This document shows positions 1-8,957 of a DNA stretch of 64,000 bases, piece after piece. Made by a program: the position numbers and the translations under genes. The notes beneath the pieces are model-generated. The model did no database searches. It was not told the origin of the DNA and saw only the letters and a list, made by a program, of their open reading frames with translations. The stretch comes from DASZHJ01 sp035280245 (GTDB taxonomy: Bacteria > Pseudomonadota > Alphaproteobacteria > ATCC43930 > CGMCC-115725). The DNA lies in NCBI GenBank assembly GCA_035280245.1, contig DATEGF010000366.1, positions 62,001 through 126,000 of the forward strand, given 5' to 3'. The number at the start of each line of letters is the position of its first letter. Position 1 is the stretch's first letter.

Positions 1-746
1 ACGATCGGAGGATCGCGCCAGCCATGCTCGCCGGCCTCGATCAGTGCGAAGGCCAAAGCGGCGAGGCCACTTGCCGCGAGAATGGCGCCGGCCCAATCGA
101 GGCGGGCAGCAGCGTGCGGATCGCGACTCTCCGGAAGCCGAGTCCAAGCGATCAAGCCGGCCAGCACCGCGAACGGCACATTGATGAAAAAGATGGCGCG
201 CCAGGAGATCGTATCGGTGAGCCATCCGCCGAGCACGGGGCCAAGCGCGCCCGCGATCGAGGTCGCTCCGGCCCACGTGCCGATCGCCTTGCCTTTCTCG
301 CGCTCATCGAAGGCGGCGCCGATGATTGCGAGACTATTGGGCACCATGAGGGCACCGCCGAATCCCTGCACGATGCGCGCGGCGACCAGTGGGATCGCGC
401 CGGGCGCCAGGCCACAGGCAATCGAAGCGAGCGTGAACACGACAATGCCCGCGATAAAGACGCGACGGCGGCCAAACCGATCGCCCGCGGCGCCGCCGAT
501 CAAGGTGAGCGCGGCGCTCACCAGCACGTAGCCGTTCACGACCCACTGCATGAGGGGCAGGCTCGCGCCGAGATCGGTGCCGATCACCGGCAGCGCCACG
601 CCGACCACCGCGCTGTCGATGAAGGCCATGCCCGAGCCGATGACGGTCGCGGCCATCACGAACGATTTGACGCGCTCGGCGCAAGGCGCGCCCGATCGCG
701 CCGCCGCGATCAGCGCCTCATCGCACGGGCTCGTCCGGCCTTTCAT
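1..746 (-). CDS. MFS drug exporter, DHA2 (EmrB/QacA-like), 3' part outside window
   Basis: N-terminal 248 residues of an inner-membrane proton-driven multidrug exporter; the gene runs off the left edge, so about half of a usual 450-500 aa protein is seen. Translating the reverse strand from the ATG at 746 gives hydrophobic helices in the DHA2 pattern. Motif A is seen as GDRFGRRR after TM2, and the antiporter motif C region as GALGPVLGGWL in TM5. A hydrophilic 25-residue N-terminus precedes TM1 (FIDSAVVGVALP). No local regulator is visible beside it. Substrate cannot be told from sequence. Confidence 0.88.
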   Translation of the reverse strand, partial: MKGRTSPCDEALIAAARSGAPCAERVKSFVMAATVIGSGMAFIDSAVVGVALPVIGTDLGASLPLMQWVVNGYVLVSAALTLIGGAAGDRFGRRRVFIAGIVVFTLASIACGLAPGAIPLVAARIVQGFGGALMVPNSLAIIGAAFDEREKGKAIGTWAGATSIAGALGPVLGGWLTDTISWRAIFFINVPFAVLAGLIAWTRLPESRDPHAAARLDWAGAILAASGLAALAFALIEAGEHGWRDPPI

Positions 747-843
747 GAGCGCGACTGTCGCATCGCATCGTCGGGAATGAAATACCCGGCCGCGCGGTCA
801 TTCTGGCGAGGCCTCGCATCCACCTCATCAGGAGATCAAGCTC

Positions 844-1113
844 ATGACCAGAAAACCTTGCCGTCCGGGGTCACTTGCCGTGGCCGCCTTCGCGCTCGCG
901 GTATTCGCGGCCGCGCCCGCATTCGCCTCGGGGCACGAGGTCTATCCGCCCGGCTGGAACACGCCCCGCGATCCCGGGCCGGTGATCTACACCTACGATC
1001 CCCTGGATCTCTCGATGCATCACATCCCCGGAACGCCGGAGCTCAAACCGGCCTACGGCCCGGTGATCTACCAGTTCACGCCGCAGTCCCTGCGCATGCA
1101 TCGCGTTCCCTGA
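844..1113 (+). CDS. Small secreted protein with a duplicated motif, unknown function
   Basis: An 89 aa protein with a clear Sec signal peptide (hydrophobic stretch about residues 10-27, likely cut after AFA) and a mature part of about 60 residues. The mature part holds two related copies of GPVIY-x2-(T/D)P-x-(S/D)L-x-MH-x-(I/V)P, one ending near residue 62 and one at the C-terminus. AGGAG lies about 9 nt before the ATG. No cysteines are left after the signal peptide. I do not recognise the family; a periplasmic or secreted role is inferred only from the signal. Confidence 0.7.
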   Translation: MTRKPCRPGSLAVAAFALAVFAAAPAFASGHEVYPPGWNTPRDPGPVIYTYDPLDLSMHHIPGTPELKPAYGPVIYQFTPQSLRMHRVP

Positions 1114-1127
1114 CGGAGCCTGTTTTC

Positions 1128-1163
1128 CGCGCCACGAGCCGCCACACCGACCCTCGTGGCGCG
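1128..1163. terminator. Hairpin between the small secreted protein gene and tupA
   Basis: Perfect 11-bp inverted repeat (CGCGCCACGAG at 1128-1138, complement at 1153-1163) with a 14-nt loop in the convergent gap. No U-tract follows on either strand, so an intrinsic terminator is only possible. Confidence 0.35.
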
Positions 1164-1177
1164 TGGAACGGCGACGG

Positions 1178-1203
1178 GCCGCCGGGCTCAGGAGCCCGGC
1201 GGC
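1178..1203. terminator. Strong GC hairpin over the tupA stop codon
   Basis: Twelve-bp perfect inverted repeat (GCCGCCGGGCTC at 1178-1189, complement at 1192-1203) that contains the tupA stop codon. It lies between convergent genes, so it may end transcription from either side. There is no U-tract. Confidence 0.45.
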
Positions 1204-2018
1204 TTGTAATTCGGGAAGAACAGCTGCTCGCCGGCGATCTTGTAGCCGGCGATGCTTTGCTGCCCCGTGGGTGAGGTCACCCAATCGATGAAGGCCTGCC
1301 CCCACTCGCGCTTCACATTCGGATGGCGCTCCGGGTTCACCAGCATCACGCCGTATTGATTGAAGAGCCGCTTGTCGCCCTCGACCAGGATCTTGAGGTC
1401 GGCGCGGTTCTTGAAGCTGAGCCAGGTGCCGCGGTCGGCGAGGGTGTAGCCGCCGATTCCCGCGGCGGTGTTCAGCGTGGCACCCATGCCGGAGCCGGTA
1501 TCGCGGTACCAGTCGGCGCCCGCTTGCTTCACGTCGATGCCGGCCTCGCCCCAGAGCCGGAGCTCCTCCTCGTTGGTGCCGCTCTTGTCGCCGCGCGACA
1601 GGAAGGTCGCCTTCGCCGCCGCGATCTTTTTGAAAGCGTCGACTGCGTCCTTGAGCCCAGAGACTCCAGCGGGATCGGCGACGGGGCCCACGATGATGAA
1701 ATCGTTGTACATGACCTCGCGGCGCCCGACTCCGTCGCCCGCCGCGACGAATTTGAGCTCGGCGGGGCGGTCATGCACGAACACGACATCGGCATCGCCG
1801 CGTTGGCCGATCGCGAGCGCCTGGCCCGTGCCGACGGCAACCACATGCACCTCGATCCCTGTCGCCTTGGTAAAGGCGGGCAGCAGCCAGGTGAAGAGGC
1901 CGGAATTCTCCGTCGAGGTCGTCGACGCCACCGTGATGAATTTGTCTTCGGCCGAGGCGGCGGGCACGAGCGCCAGCATCGCCCCGACCAGTGCCAGAAC
2001 TACGAAACGCCGTTTCAT
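1188..2018 (-). CDS. tupA: Tungstate ABC transporter, periplasmic binding protein TupA
   Basis: A 276 aa binding protein that captures tungstate in the periplasm and delivers it to TupBC. It has a Sec signal peptide ending ASA, then the family's oxyanion-binding opening (ASTTSTENSGL). Further on are the PBP-like stretches GTGQALAIGQRGDADVVFVH, FLSRGDKSGTNEEE and DTGSGMGATLN. ATG at 2018 is chosen because GAGAG lies 6 nt upstream and the signal peptide starts there; an ATG at 2021 is nearly as good. It is the last gene of tupB-tupC-tupA. Molybdate or another oxyanion is possible, but the TTSTxNSGL signature favours TupA over ModA. Confidence 0.88.
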   Translation of the reverse strand: MKRRFVVLALVGAMLALVPAASAEDKFITVASTTSTENSGLFTWLLPAFTKATGIEVHVVAVGTGQALAIGQRGDADVVFVHDRPAELKFVAAGDGVGRREVMYNDFIIVGPVADPAGVSGLKDAVDAFKKIAAAKATFLSRGDKSGTNEEELRLWGEAGIDVKQAGADWYRDTGSGMGATLNTAAGIGGYTLADRGTWLSFKNRADLKILVEGDKRLFNQYGVMLVNPERHPNVKREWGQAFIDWVTSPTGQQSIAGYKIAGEQLFFPNYKPPGS

Positions 2019-2046
2019 CATCTGCTCTCTCTTTCTTGACTGTCGG

Positions 2047-2778
2047 TTACCACACGAGCTCGCCCGAGACATAGGCGCGACCCTCGGGCGTGCTCGGCCG
2101 CTCGAAGAACTCGCGGGCGGGCGCGTGCTCGAGGAGCCGGCCCTTGTGCAGGAACACGACCTCGTCCGCGAGCCGCCGCGCCTGGCCGAGATCGTGGGTG
2201 GTCATGATGATCTTGGTGCCGGCCATGTCGAAGGCCGCGATCACCGTCTCGACCGCGCGGGTCGCGGCAGGATCGAGGCTGGCGGTGGGCTCGTCGAGGA
2301 GCAGCACCTCCGGGTGCAGCGCCCAGGCGCGCGCGAGCGCCAGCCGCTGCCGCTCGCCACCCGAGAGCGCCCGCGCGGGACGATCGGCGAGCTCGGCGAG
2401 ACCGACCTCGGCGAGGGCCTCCTCGGCCTGTTTGCGGCGCTCGCGCCACGGCACGCCCGCGAGGGCGAGCCCATAGGTGACGTTCGCCCGTGCCGCGCGC
2501 CGCAGCACGACCGGATGCTGGAACACCATGGCTTGCCGGCGCCGTACCCAGTCCTGGCCGAGGCCGTGATCCGACCAGACGACACGGCCCGCGCTCGGGG
2601 TCAGCAGCCCGTGGCAGAGGCGGAGCAGCAGGCTCTTGCCCGCGCCGTTGTGACCGAGGATCACCGTGCGCGGCCCGGCCTCCAGGCGCATCGCGATGCC
2701 GTTGATCAATCGCTGCCCGTCGACCGAGAAGGAGAGGGCTTCGAGGCTGAGCGGCAGGATGGAGGGCGAGCCGTGCAT
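2047..2778 (-). CDS. tupC: Tungstate ABC transporter ATP-binding protein TupC
   Basis: A 243 aa cytoplasmic ATPase that powers tungstate import. It shows Walker A GHNGAGKS (residues 42-49), the Q-loop after MVFQHPVVL, the signature LSGGERQR, Walker B VLLLDEPT with the D-loop SLDP, and the switch His in MTTHD. The start is 5 bp after the tupB stop with only a weak ribosome site, which suggests translational coupling. tupA follows 28 bp downstream. The length is normal for a small anion-uptake ABC subunit. Confidence 0.9.
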   Translation of the reverse strand: MHGSPSILPLSLEALSFSVDGQRLINGIAMRLEAGPRTVILGHNGAGKSLLLRLCHGLLTPSAGRVVWSDHGLGQDWVRRRQAMVFQHPVVLRRAARANVTYGLALAGVPWRERRKQAEEALAEVGLAELADRPARALSGGERQRLALARAWALHPEVLLLDEPTASLDPAATRAVETVIAAFDMAGTKIIMTTHDLGQARRLADEVVFLHKGRLLEHAPAREFFERPSTPEGRAYVSGELVW

Positions 2779-2783
2779 GGCGC

Positions 2784-3488
2784 CTAGCCCGCGCTCCGGC
2801 GGAGCGCGCCACGGGCGATCTCGGCCGCGCTGTTGACGGCGAGCACCAGCATCAGCAGTACGAGCCCGAGCGCCAAGGCGAGCGACAGGTCGCCCTTGCT
2901 GGTCTCCAGCGCGATCGCGGTGGTCATGGTGCGCGTGACGCCGGAGATATTGCCGCCCACGATGATGATGGCGCCGACCTCAGCGCTGGCACGGCCGAAG
3001 CCCGCGAGCACCGCGGTCCCGAGCGAGAGCCGCGCGTCCCAGAGCAGCGTCATGGCGGCGCGGATTCGATTCGCGCCCAGGGACTTGAGCTGCTCGCGAT
3101 GCTCGGCCCAGAGGTCCTCGATGATCTGGCGCGTGATCGCCGCGATGATCGGCGTCACCAGGCTGCACTGGGCGATCACCATGGCCGTGGGCGTGAAGAG
3201 CAGGCCCCAGCTGCCGAGCGGCCCCGCCCGCGAGAGCAGGATATAAAGGACCAGGCCCGCGATGACCGGCGGAAAGCCCATGCAGGCATTGAGGGCAATG
3301 ATCACGCCGCCCCGACCCCGGAACCGCGCCAGCGCAAGCAACGCGCCGAGCGGCAGGCCGATCATCGCGGCGAGTGCCACCGCGCCCAGGCTCACACGCA
3401 CGGACAACAGCACGATCGCGATCAGCGCGGGATCGCGCTCGATGATCAGCCGTCCAGCCGTGTGAAATGCCTCGGCAAAATCGCCCAT
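2784..3488 (-). CDS. tupB: Tungstate ABC transporter permease TupB
   Basis: A 234 aa inner-membrane permease with about five or six helices and the EAA-type loop (near TRQIIEDLWAEHREQLKSLGANR) that docks to TupC. Helices such as ALAAMIGLPLGALLALARF and AMVIAQCSLVTPIIAAI match the TupB/ModB family. The ATG at 3488 is preferred because the frame upstream of it is hydrophilic and lacks family features, and AGGGG lies just upstream. First gene of tupBCA; the divergent RND adaptor starts 235 bp away. Confidence 0.87.
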   Translation of the reverse strand: MGDFAEAFHTAGRLIIERDPALIAIVLLSVRVSLGAVALAAMIGLPLGALLALARFRGRGGVIIALNACMGFPPVIAGLVLYILLSRAGPLGSWGLLFTPTAMVIAQCSLVTPIIAAITRQIIEDLWAEHREQLKSLGANRIRAAMTLLWDARLSLGTAVLAGFGRASAEVGAIIIVGGNISGVTRTMTTAIALETSKGDLSLALALGLVLLMLVLAVNSAAEIARGALRRSAG

Positions 3489-3620
3489 GACCCCTATCTG
3501 CTCCCGGCGTCGGGGCATTATGGCCGAAGCACCGCCCGTCCAAAAAGCCCAGCCGAACCGCCCGGGAGCTGTGGTCACGGCCGAGTCTGGCTCGCGCGCT
3601 TCGGTTGACGCATAGTCGAC

Positions 3621-3653
3621 CGACGCGTCGTGTAGTGGATTTTCTCGCGAGAA
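3621..3653. promoter_or_regulatory. Two perfect palindromes between tupB and the RND adaptor
   Basis: CGACGCGTCG at 3621-3630 and TTCTCGCGAGAA at 3642-3653 are perfect 10- and 12-bp palindromes 11 bp apart, in the only intergenic space shared by the divergent tup operon and the efflux operon. They look like operator half-site pairs for a dimeric regulator. No regulator gene lies next to them. Confidence 0.4.
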
Positions 3654-3723
3654 GGCCTACCTAGGCTATCGGCGACGGCCCGGCGATGAGGCCAAGAAAT
3701 GGGTCGCGCCCACGGAGGAGTGT

Positions 3724-4896
3724 ATGCGGAGCAGAAGGCTTCTGGGTTCGCTGTGGGGCGCGATCGCCGGGCTTGCAGTGATCGCCACCACGTCCAGCGC
3801 CGATCGGGCGCTCGCGCAAGGCGCGCCTGCGCCGCCCGCCGTCACCGTCAGCGCGCCGCTCCAGAAAGAGATCGTCGAGTGGGACGAGTTCACGGGGCAA
3901 TTCGCCGCCGTCGACTACGTCGAAGTCCGAGCCCGCGTCAGCGGCTATCTGACCGAGATTCATTTCGAGGACGGCCAGATGGTGAAGCAGGGCGACCTGC
4001 TGTTCGTCATCGACCCGCGCCCCTACGAGGCAACCCTGGCGGCGGCGCGTGCGCAGCTGGGGCAGGGGACGGCTCAGCTGGACCTGGCCCAGAAGCAGCT
4101 GGAGCGCTCCTCGGAGCTCAAGACCAAGGGTTTCGAGCCCGTCGCCAACTATGACCAGCGGGTGTCCGAGGTCAAAGTGGCCGCCGCCTCGGTCGAGTCC
4201 GCGAAGGCCACGATCCGCTCGGCCGAGCTCAATGTCGAGTTCACGCAAATCAAGGCCGCCGTCTCCGGCCGGATCAGCAATCACCTCGTGAGCGTGGGCA
4301 ACCTCGTGAGCGGCGGCGAGGGCAGCAGCACGACGCTCCTCACAACCATCGTCTCGCTCGATCCCATCTATTTCAATTTCGACATGAGCGAGTCCGATTA
4401 CCTCGCCTATGAGCGCGCGACCCAGAAGGGGCTGATGAAGTCGAACCGCGGCAACTCCGTGCCGGTCTCGCTCCATCTCACCGACGAGAAGGGTTGGCCG
4501 CACGACGGCAAGCTCAATTTCGTCGACAACCAGGTCGACCGGCTGTCCGGCACCATTCGGGTGCGCGCGGCCTTCGCGAACCCCGGCCTCTTCTTCACGC
4601 CCGGCCAGTTCGGCCGTATCCGGATTCCCGGCTCCGAGCCTTACGAGGCGATTCTGGTGCCGGACGCCGCCGTGGTCACCGACCAGTCGCGCAAGATCGT
4701 GATGACCGTGCGCGACGACGGCACGGTCGAGCCCAAGGTCGTTCGCGCGGGGCCGATCTACGACAACCTCCGCATCATCCGCGATGGACTGACCGCGAGC
4801 GACCGCGTCATCATCGATGGCCTGATGCGCGCACGGCCCGGCGCCAAGGTGACGCCGCAACCCGGAAAGATCGAGCTCTCGGCGCAGGCTAACTGA
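3724..4896 (+). CDS. RND efflux periplasmic adaptor (MexA/AcrA type)
   Basis: A 390 aa membrane-fusion protein that links the inner-membrane RND pump to an outer-membrane channel. Residues 1-32 are a signal peptide. The lipoyl half-motifs flank a coiled coil: VRARVSGYLTEIHFEDGQMVKQGDLLF before and IKAAVSGRISNHLVSVGNLV after. The beta-barrel and membrane-proximal domains follow (GQFGRIRIPG). GGAGGAG sits 5 nt before the ATG. There is no Cys lipobox, so it is a soluble rather than lipid-anchored adaptor. It is 11 bp upstream of the pump gene. No OprM/TolC gene follows, so a channel encoded elsewhere must be used. Confidence 0.92.
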   Translation: MRSRRLLGSLWGAIAGLAVIATTSSADRALAQGAPAPPAVTVSAPLQKEIVEWDEFTGQFAAVDYVEVRARVSGYLTEIHFEDGQMVKQGDLLFVIDPRPYEATLAAARAQLGQGTAQLDLAQKQLERSSELKTKGFEPVANYDQRVSEVKVAAASVESAKATIRSAELNVEFTQIKAAVSGRISNHLVSVGNLVSGGEGSSTTLLTTIVSLDPIYFNFDMSESDYLAYERATQKGLMKSNRGNSVPVSLHLTDEKGWPHDGKLNFVDNQVDRLSGTIRVRAAFANPGLFFTPGQFGRIRIPGSEPYEAILVPDAAVVTDQSRKIVMTVRDDGTVEPKVVRAGPIYDNLRIIRDGLTASDRVIIDGLMRARPGAKVTPQPGKIELSAQAN

Positions 4897-4907
4897 GCCC
4901 CGCGCCC

Positions 4908-7900
4908 ATGAACCTCTCTCACTTCTTCATCGACCGTCCAATCTTCGCGATGGTCGTGTCGATCTTCATCACGCTGCTGGGCGGCATCGCCTACTTCTCG
5001 CTGCCGGTCGCGCAGTATCCCGACATCGCGCCGCCCACCATCGTCATTTCCGCGAGCTATCCCGGTGCCTCCGCCCAGGTCGTGAGCGACACCGTGGCGA
5101 CGCCGCTCGAGGAGGGCATCAACGGCGTCGAGAACATGCTCTACATGACGTCGCAGGCGACCAGCGACGGTAACCTCCAGCTCACGGTCACCTTCGCGCT
5201 CGGCACCGATCTCGATATCGCGCAAGTGTTGGTGCAGAATCGCGTGTCGGTGGCGCAGCCACAACTGCCCTCGGAGGTGCAGCGGGTCGGCGTCACCGTT
5301 CGCAAGAACTCGCCGGACCTCATGATGGTGATCCATCTGAGCTCGCCGGACGGCTCGCGCGACCAGCTTTACATCTCCAACTACGCGACCTTGCAGGTGA
5401 AGGACGTGCTCGCGCGGCTCGACGGCGTCGGCGACGTACGCGTGTTCGGCGCCCGCGACTACTCGATGCGGATCTGGCTCGATCCCGACAAGGTCGCGGC
5501 GCGTGGTTTGACCGCGGGCGATGTGGTGACGGCGCTCCAGGGCCAGAACGTGCAGGTGGCCTCGGGCGTGCTCAACGAGCCGCCGGTGCCCAAGTCGGGC
5601 GCCTTCGAGATCAACGTGGAGACGCTGGGGCGCCTCACCGATCCGCGGCAGTTTGACAACATCATCGTGCGCACCGACGCGAACGGCCGCGTGACCCGCG
5701 TGCGCGACATCGCGCGGGTCGAGCTCGGCGCGCAGGACTACACCGCCAACGGCTATCTCGATGAGCGCGCGGCTGTGCCGCTGTTGATCTTTCAGCGGCC
5801 GGGCTCGAATGCGCTCGCGACCGCCGACCGCCTGCTCACGACGATGCGCGAGCTCTCGCAGGCGTTCCCGCCCGGCCTCAAATACGACATTGTCTACAAT
5901 CCCACGCAGTTCATCGCCGAGTCCGTCCGCGAGGTCTACAAGACCATGGGAGCCGCCGTGGTCCTGGTCGTGGTGGTGGTGATCCTGTTCCTGCAGACCT
6001 GGCGTGCCTCGGTGGTCCCGATCGTGGCGATCCCGGTCTCACTGATCGGCACATTCCTGGTGCTGGCGGCGGCGGGCTTCTCGCTTAACAACCTGTCGCT
6101 CTTCGGACTGGTGCTGGCGATCGGCATCGTGGTCGATGACGCGATCGTGGTCGTCGAGAACGTCGAGCGCCTCATCCGCGAGGGCATGTCGCCGAGGGAT
6201 GCCGCGCACGAGACCATGAACGAGGTGGGTGGCGCGCTGGTCGCGATCGCCCTGGTGCTCACGGCGGTGTTCATCCCCGCGGCCTTCATCGCCGGCATCT
6301 CCGGCCAGTTCTTCCGGCAGTTCGCGGTCACCATCGCCGCGTCCACGGTGATCTCGTGCATCGTCTCGCTGACCCTAAGCCCCGCGCTCTGCGCGCTGTT
6401 GTTCAAGCCCCACGAGACGGGCGAGCCCAAGGGATCAGTCCTCACGCGTCTCACCCGCGGTTTCTTCCGCGGCTTCAACACGGGCTTTGATCGGCTCTCC
6501 TCGGGTTATGGCGGGTTGACGGGCGCGCTGGTTCGGCGGGGCGCCATCGTGCTCGTGGTCTACGCCGGCTTGATCGGCCTCACCGGCTGGCAATTCGAGC
6601 GGGCTCCGACCGGATTCATCCCCGATCAGGACTTGGGCTACCTGATCACCGTCATTCAGCTGCCGCCGGGTGCGTCGCTCGAGCGGACCGACGCCGTCGT
6701 GCGCAAGGCGACCCAGATCATCCTGGGCACGGAGGGGGTGGCGCACGCGGTACCCTTCGCCGGGTTCGATGGAGCCACCTTCACCAATGCGCCGAACGCC
6801 GGCGCCATCTTCGTGCCCATGCTGCCCTTCGCCGAACGGGTGGCCAAGGGTCTCTCCGTGGACAAGATGCGCGCCAGCCTTCAGGCGCGGCTCGCCGCGA
6901 TCCAGGAGGCCTTCATCATCGTGATTCAGCCGCCGCCGGTGCGCGGCATCGGCAATTCCGGCGGCTTCAAGGTGATGGTGCAGGACAAGCGCGGGCGCGG
7001 CCTGCCGCAGCTCGAGGCGGCGATCCAGGACATCGTCGGCGCCGCCAATCAGGTGCCGGGCCTCACCGGCGTGTTCTCGCTCTTCAATACGCGGACCCCC
7101 AAGCTCTATGCCGACATCGACCGGGTGAAGTCCGAGATCCTGGGCGTGCCCGCCGACAAAGTGTTCGAGGCGCTCGAGGTCTATTTGGGCTCCTCCTACG
7201 TCAACGACTTCAACTACCTCGGCCACACCTACCGCGTGACCGCCCAGGCGGATGGACAGTTCCGCGAGGATCAGCGCGACATCATCAATCTCAAGACCCG
7301 CAACAACAGCGGCCGGATGGTGCCGATCGGGTCGGTCGCCACCTTCCGCGACATCACCGGCCCTTATCGCGTCGCGCGCTACAACCTCTATCCCGCCGCG
7401 GAAGTGCAGGGGAACAGCCGGCCCGGCTATTCGACCGGCTATGCGCTCGCGGCGATGGAGCGGCTCGCGAAGGAGCGACTGCCCGACGGGTTCGGCTTTG
7501 AATGGACCGAGCTCGCCTACCAGGAAAAGCTGGTGGGCAACACCGGCCTGCTGGTGTTTGGGGCGTCGGTGGTGTTCGTGTTTTTGGTGCTGGCAGCGCA
7601 GTACGAGAGTTGGGCGCTGCCGCTCTCGGTCGTCCTCATCGTGCCCATGTGCCTGCTCGCGGGTGTCAGCGGCTTGCTGCTGCGGGGCTTCGACGTGAAC
7701 ATCCTGGGCCAGATCGGCTTCATCGTGCTGATCGGTCTCGCCGCCAAGAACGCGATCCTGATCGTTGAGTTCGCGCGGCAAGCCGAGGAGCAGGGCCAGG
7801 ACCGCTTCCAGGCGGCGATGCAGGCGGCGCGCACGCGGCTCCGGCCGATCCTGATGACGTCCTTCGCCTTCATCCTCGGCGTGGTGCCGCTGGCGATCGC

Positions 7901-8078
7901 GACCGGCGCGGGCTCGGAGATGCGGCAGTCGCTGGGCACCGCCGTCTTCTTCGGCATGCTCGGCGTCACCGGCTTCGGCCTAATCTTCACGCCGGTCTTC
8001 TACGTGGTGATCCGCGGCTGGTTCGTCCGGCGCCGCCCCGCGGCGCCCGCGCCCGCGGTCGAAACGCCGCCACGCTAG
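4908..8078 (+). CDS. RND multidrug efflux pump, HAE1 family (AcrB/MexF-like)
   Basis: A 1056 aa proton-driven inner-membrane pump, the usual length of the HAE1 family. N-terminal FFIDRPIFAMVVSIFITLLGGIAYFSLPVAQYPDI is the family hallmark. The proton-relay Asp pair sits in TM4 (IGIVVDDAIVVVENVER) and the partner Lys in TM10 (LIGLAAKNAILIVEFARQ). Two large periplasmic loops follow TM1 and TM7 (GFIPDQDLGYLITVIQLPPGASLERT). It forms an operon with the preceding adaptor. The sequence resembles MexF/AcrB types, but substrates cannot be predicted. Confidence 0.95.
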   Translation: MNLSHFFIDRPIFAMVVSIFITLLGGIAYFSLPVAQYPDIAPPTIVISASYPGASAQVVSDTVATPLEEGINGVENMLYMTSQATSDGNLQLTVTFALGTDLDIAQVLVQNRVSVAQPQLPSEVQRVGVTVRKNSPDLMMVIHLSSPDGSRDQLYISNYATLQVKDVLARLDGVGDVRVFGARDYSMRIWLDPDKVAARGLTAGDVVTALQGQNVQVASGVLNEPPVPKSGAFEINVETLGRLTDPRQFDNIIVRTDANGRVTRVRDIARVELGAQDYTANGYLDERAAVPLLIFQRPGSNALATADRLLTTMRELSQAFPPGLKYDIVYNPTQFIAESVREVYKTMGAAVVLVVVVVILFLQTWRASVVPIVAIPVSLIGTFLVLAAAGFSLNNLSLFGLVLAIGIVVDDAIVVVENVERLIREGMSPRDAAHETMNEVGGALVAIALVLTAVFIPAAFIAGISGQFFRQFAVTIAASTVISCIVSLTLSPALCALLFKPHETGEPKGSVLTRLTRGFFRGFNTGFDRLSSGYGGLTGALVRRGAIVLVVYAGLIGLTGWQFERAPTGFIPDQDLGYLITVIQLPPGASLERTDAVVRKATQIILGTEGVAHAVPFAGFDGATFTNAPNAGAIFVPMLPFAERVAKGLSVDKMRASLQARLAAIQEAFIIVIQPPPVRGIGNSGGFKVMVQDKRGRGLPQLEAAIQDIVGAANQVPGLTGVFSLFNTRTPKLYADIDRVKSEILGVPADKVFEALEVYLGSSYVNDFNYLGHTYRVTAQADGQFREDQRDIINLKTRNNSGRMVPIGSVATFRDITGPYRVARYNLYPAAEVQGNSRPGYSTGYALAAMERLAKERLPDGFGFEWTELAYQEKLVGNTGLLVFGASVVFVFLVLAAQYESWALPLSVVLIVPMCLLAGVSGLLLRGFDVNILGQIGFIVLIGLAAKNAILIVEFARQAEEQGQDRFQAAMQAARTRLRPILMTSFAFILGVVPLAIATGAGSEMRQSLGTAVFFGMLGVTGFGLIFTPVFYVVIRGWFVRRRPAAPAPAVETPPR

Positions 8079-8103
8079 AACGTGTCCCGGGTGGATAGAA
8101 TCG

Positions 8104-8190
8104 GTGCGTCCTTCGACTTCGCCTCATCTTGCCACAATAACTTCGCCTCATCCTGAGCAAGGGCCGTTAGGCCCGCGTCGAAGGACGCAC
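8104..8190. repeat. Dispersed palindromic repeat, copy 1
   Basis: An 87-bp element whose ends are a perfect 14-bp inverted repeat (GTGCGTCCTTCGAC at 8104-8117; complement at 8177-8190), with CGCCTCATCCTGAGC inside. It lies between the convergent pump and lysE-type genes. Related copies occur at 22485-22598 and 28763-28881. Confidence 0.8.
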
Positions 8191-8240
8191 TGTGTCTGTG
8201 CAAGCGGGAACCGTTCTAATGCTCCGCCTTGCTCGGAGGT

Positions 8241-8834
8241 TCAGAAGAAGGTCGGATAGAGCGACGCCACCAGCAACGATGCCATGACAAGATTGAACGC
8301 GCGCAGATAAGCCGGCTTGCTCAGGAGATGACGCAGAGACGTCCCGACCGCCGCCCAGAGTGTGATGCAGGGCCCCATGACGAGCGCGAAGACCGCCGCC
8401 ACGGTCACCAGGTTCGCGACGTATCCGGTCGCCGGCGTGTAAGTCGCGACCGCGCCGGTGGCGGCGATCCAGCCTTTCGGATTGACCCACTGAAAGCTCG
8501 CCGCCTGGAGGAAGCTCAGCGGCTTTGCCCGGCTCCCTCGCGTATCGGGGCGCCCGGAGGTCGCAATCTTCCAGGCGAGGTAAACGAGGTAGAGCGCGCC
8601 GACGTAGCGCACTCCGGTTTGCAGCGCGGGCAACGCCGCAAAGACCGCGCCGATCCCCGATCCGACCGCCACGATCATGACGGCAAAACCGAGATCGATC
8701 CCCAGAAGATGCGGAATGGTCGGACGCAGACCGAAATTCGCGCCGGAGGCCAGGACCATTGCATTGTTGGGGCCCGGCGTGATGCTGATCACGAAGGCGA
8801 AGAGCGTGAAGGCCAGGATCCGATCGAGCGTCAT
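8241..8834 (-). CDS. LysE/RhtB-family amino-acid exporter
   Basis: A 197 aa inner-membrane protein with six predicted helices, the normal size for this family, which exports amino acids or related metabolites. The N-terminal signature SITPGPNNAMVLASGANFG matches the conserved TPGPNN motif in TM1. FQWVNPKGWIAATGA matches the second conserved NPK region. The ribosome site is weak. It stands alone, facing the RND operon across the repeat and divergent from the TRAP genes. The exported compound cannot be inferred. Confidence 0.9.
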   Translation of the reverse strand: MTLDRILAFTLFAFVISITPGPNNAMVLASGANFGLRPTIPHLLGIDLGFAVMIVAVGSGIGAVFAALPALQTGVRYVGALYLVYLAWKIATSGRPDTRGSRAKPLSFLQAASFQWVNPKGWIAATGAVATYTPATGYVANLVTVAAVFALVMGPCITLWAAVGTSLRHLLSKPAYLRAFNLVMASLLVASLYPTFF

Positions 8835-8957
8835 GGCGCGATCGTGTCGGCCACGTCGTGCTCCCGCAACTACCTCGGGCGTAGTCGGACATTTTGAGCT
8901 TCACCCGGCCCGGAGTCCGCTATGCTGCCGGCCTCGGGAACGCATGGGGGGATACCT

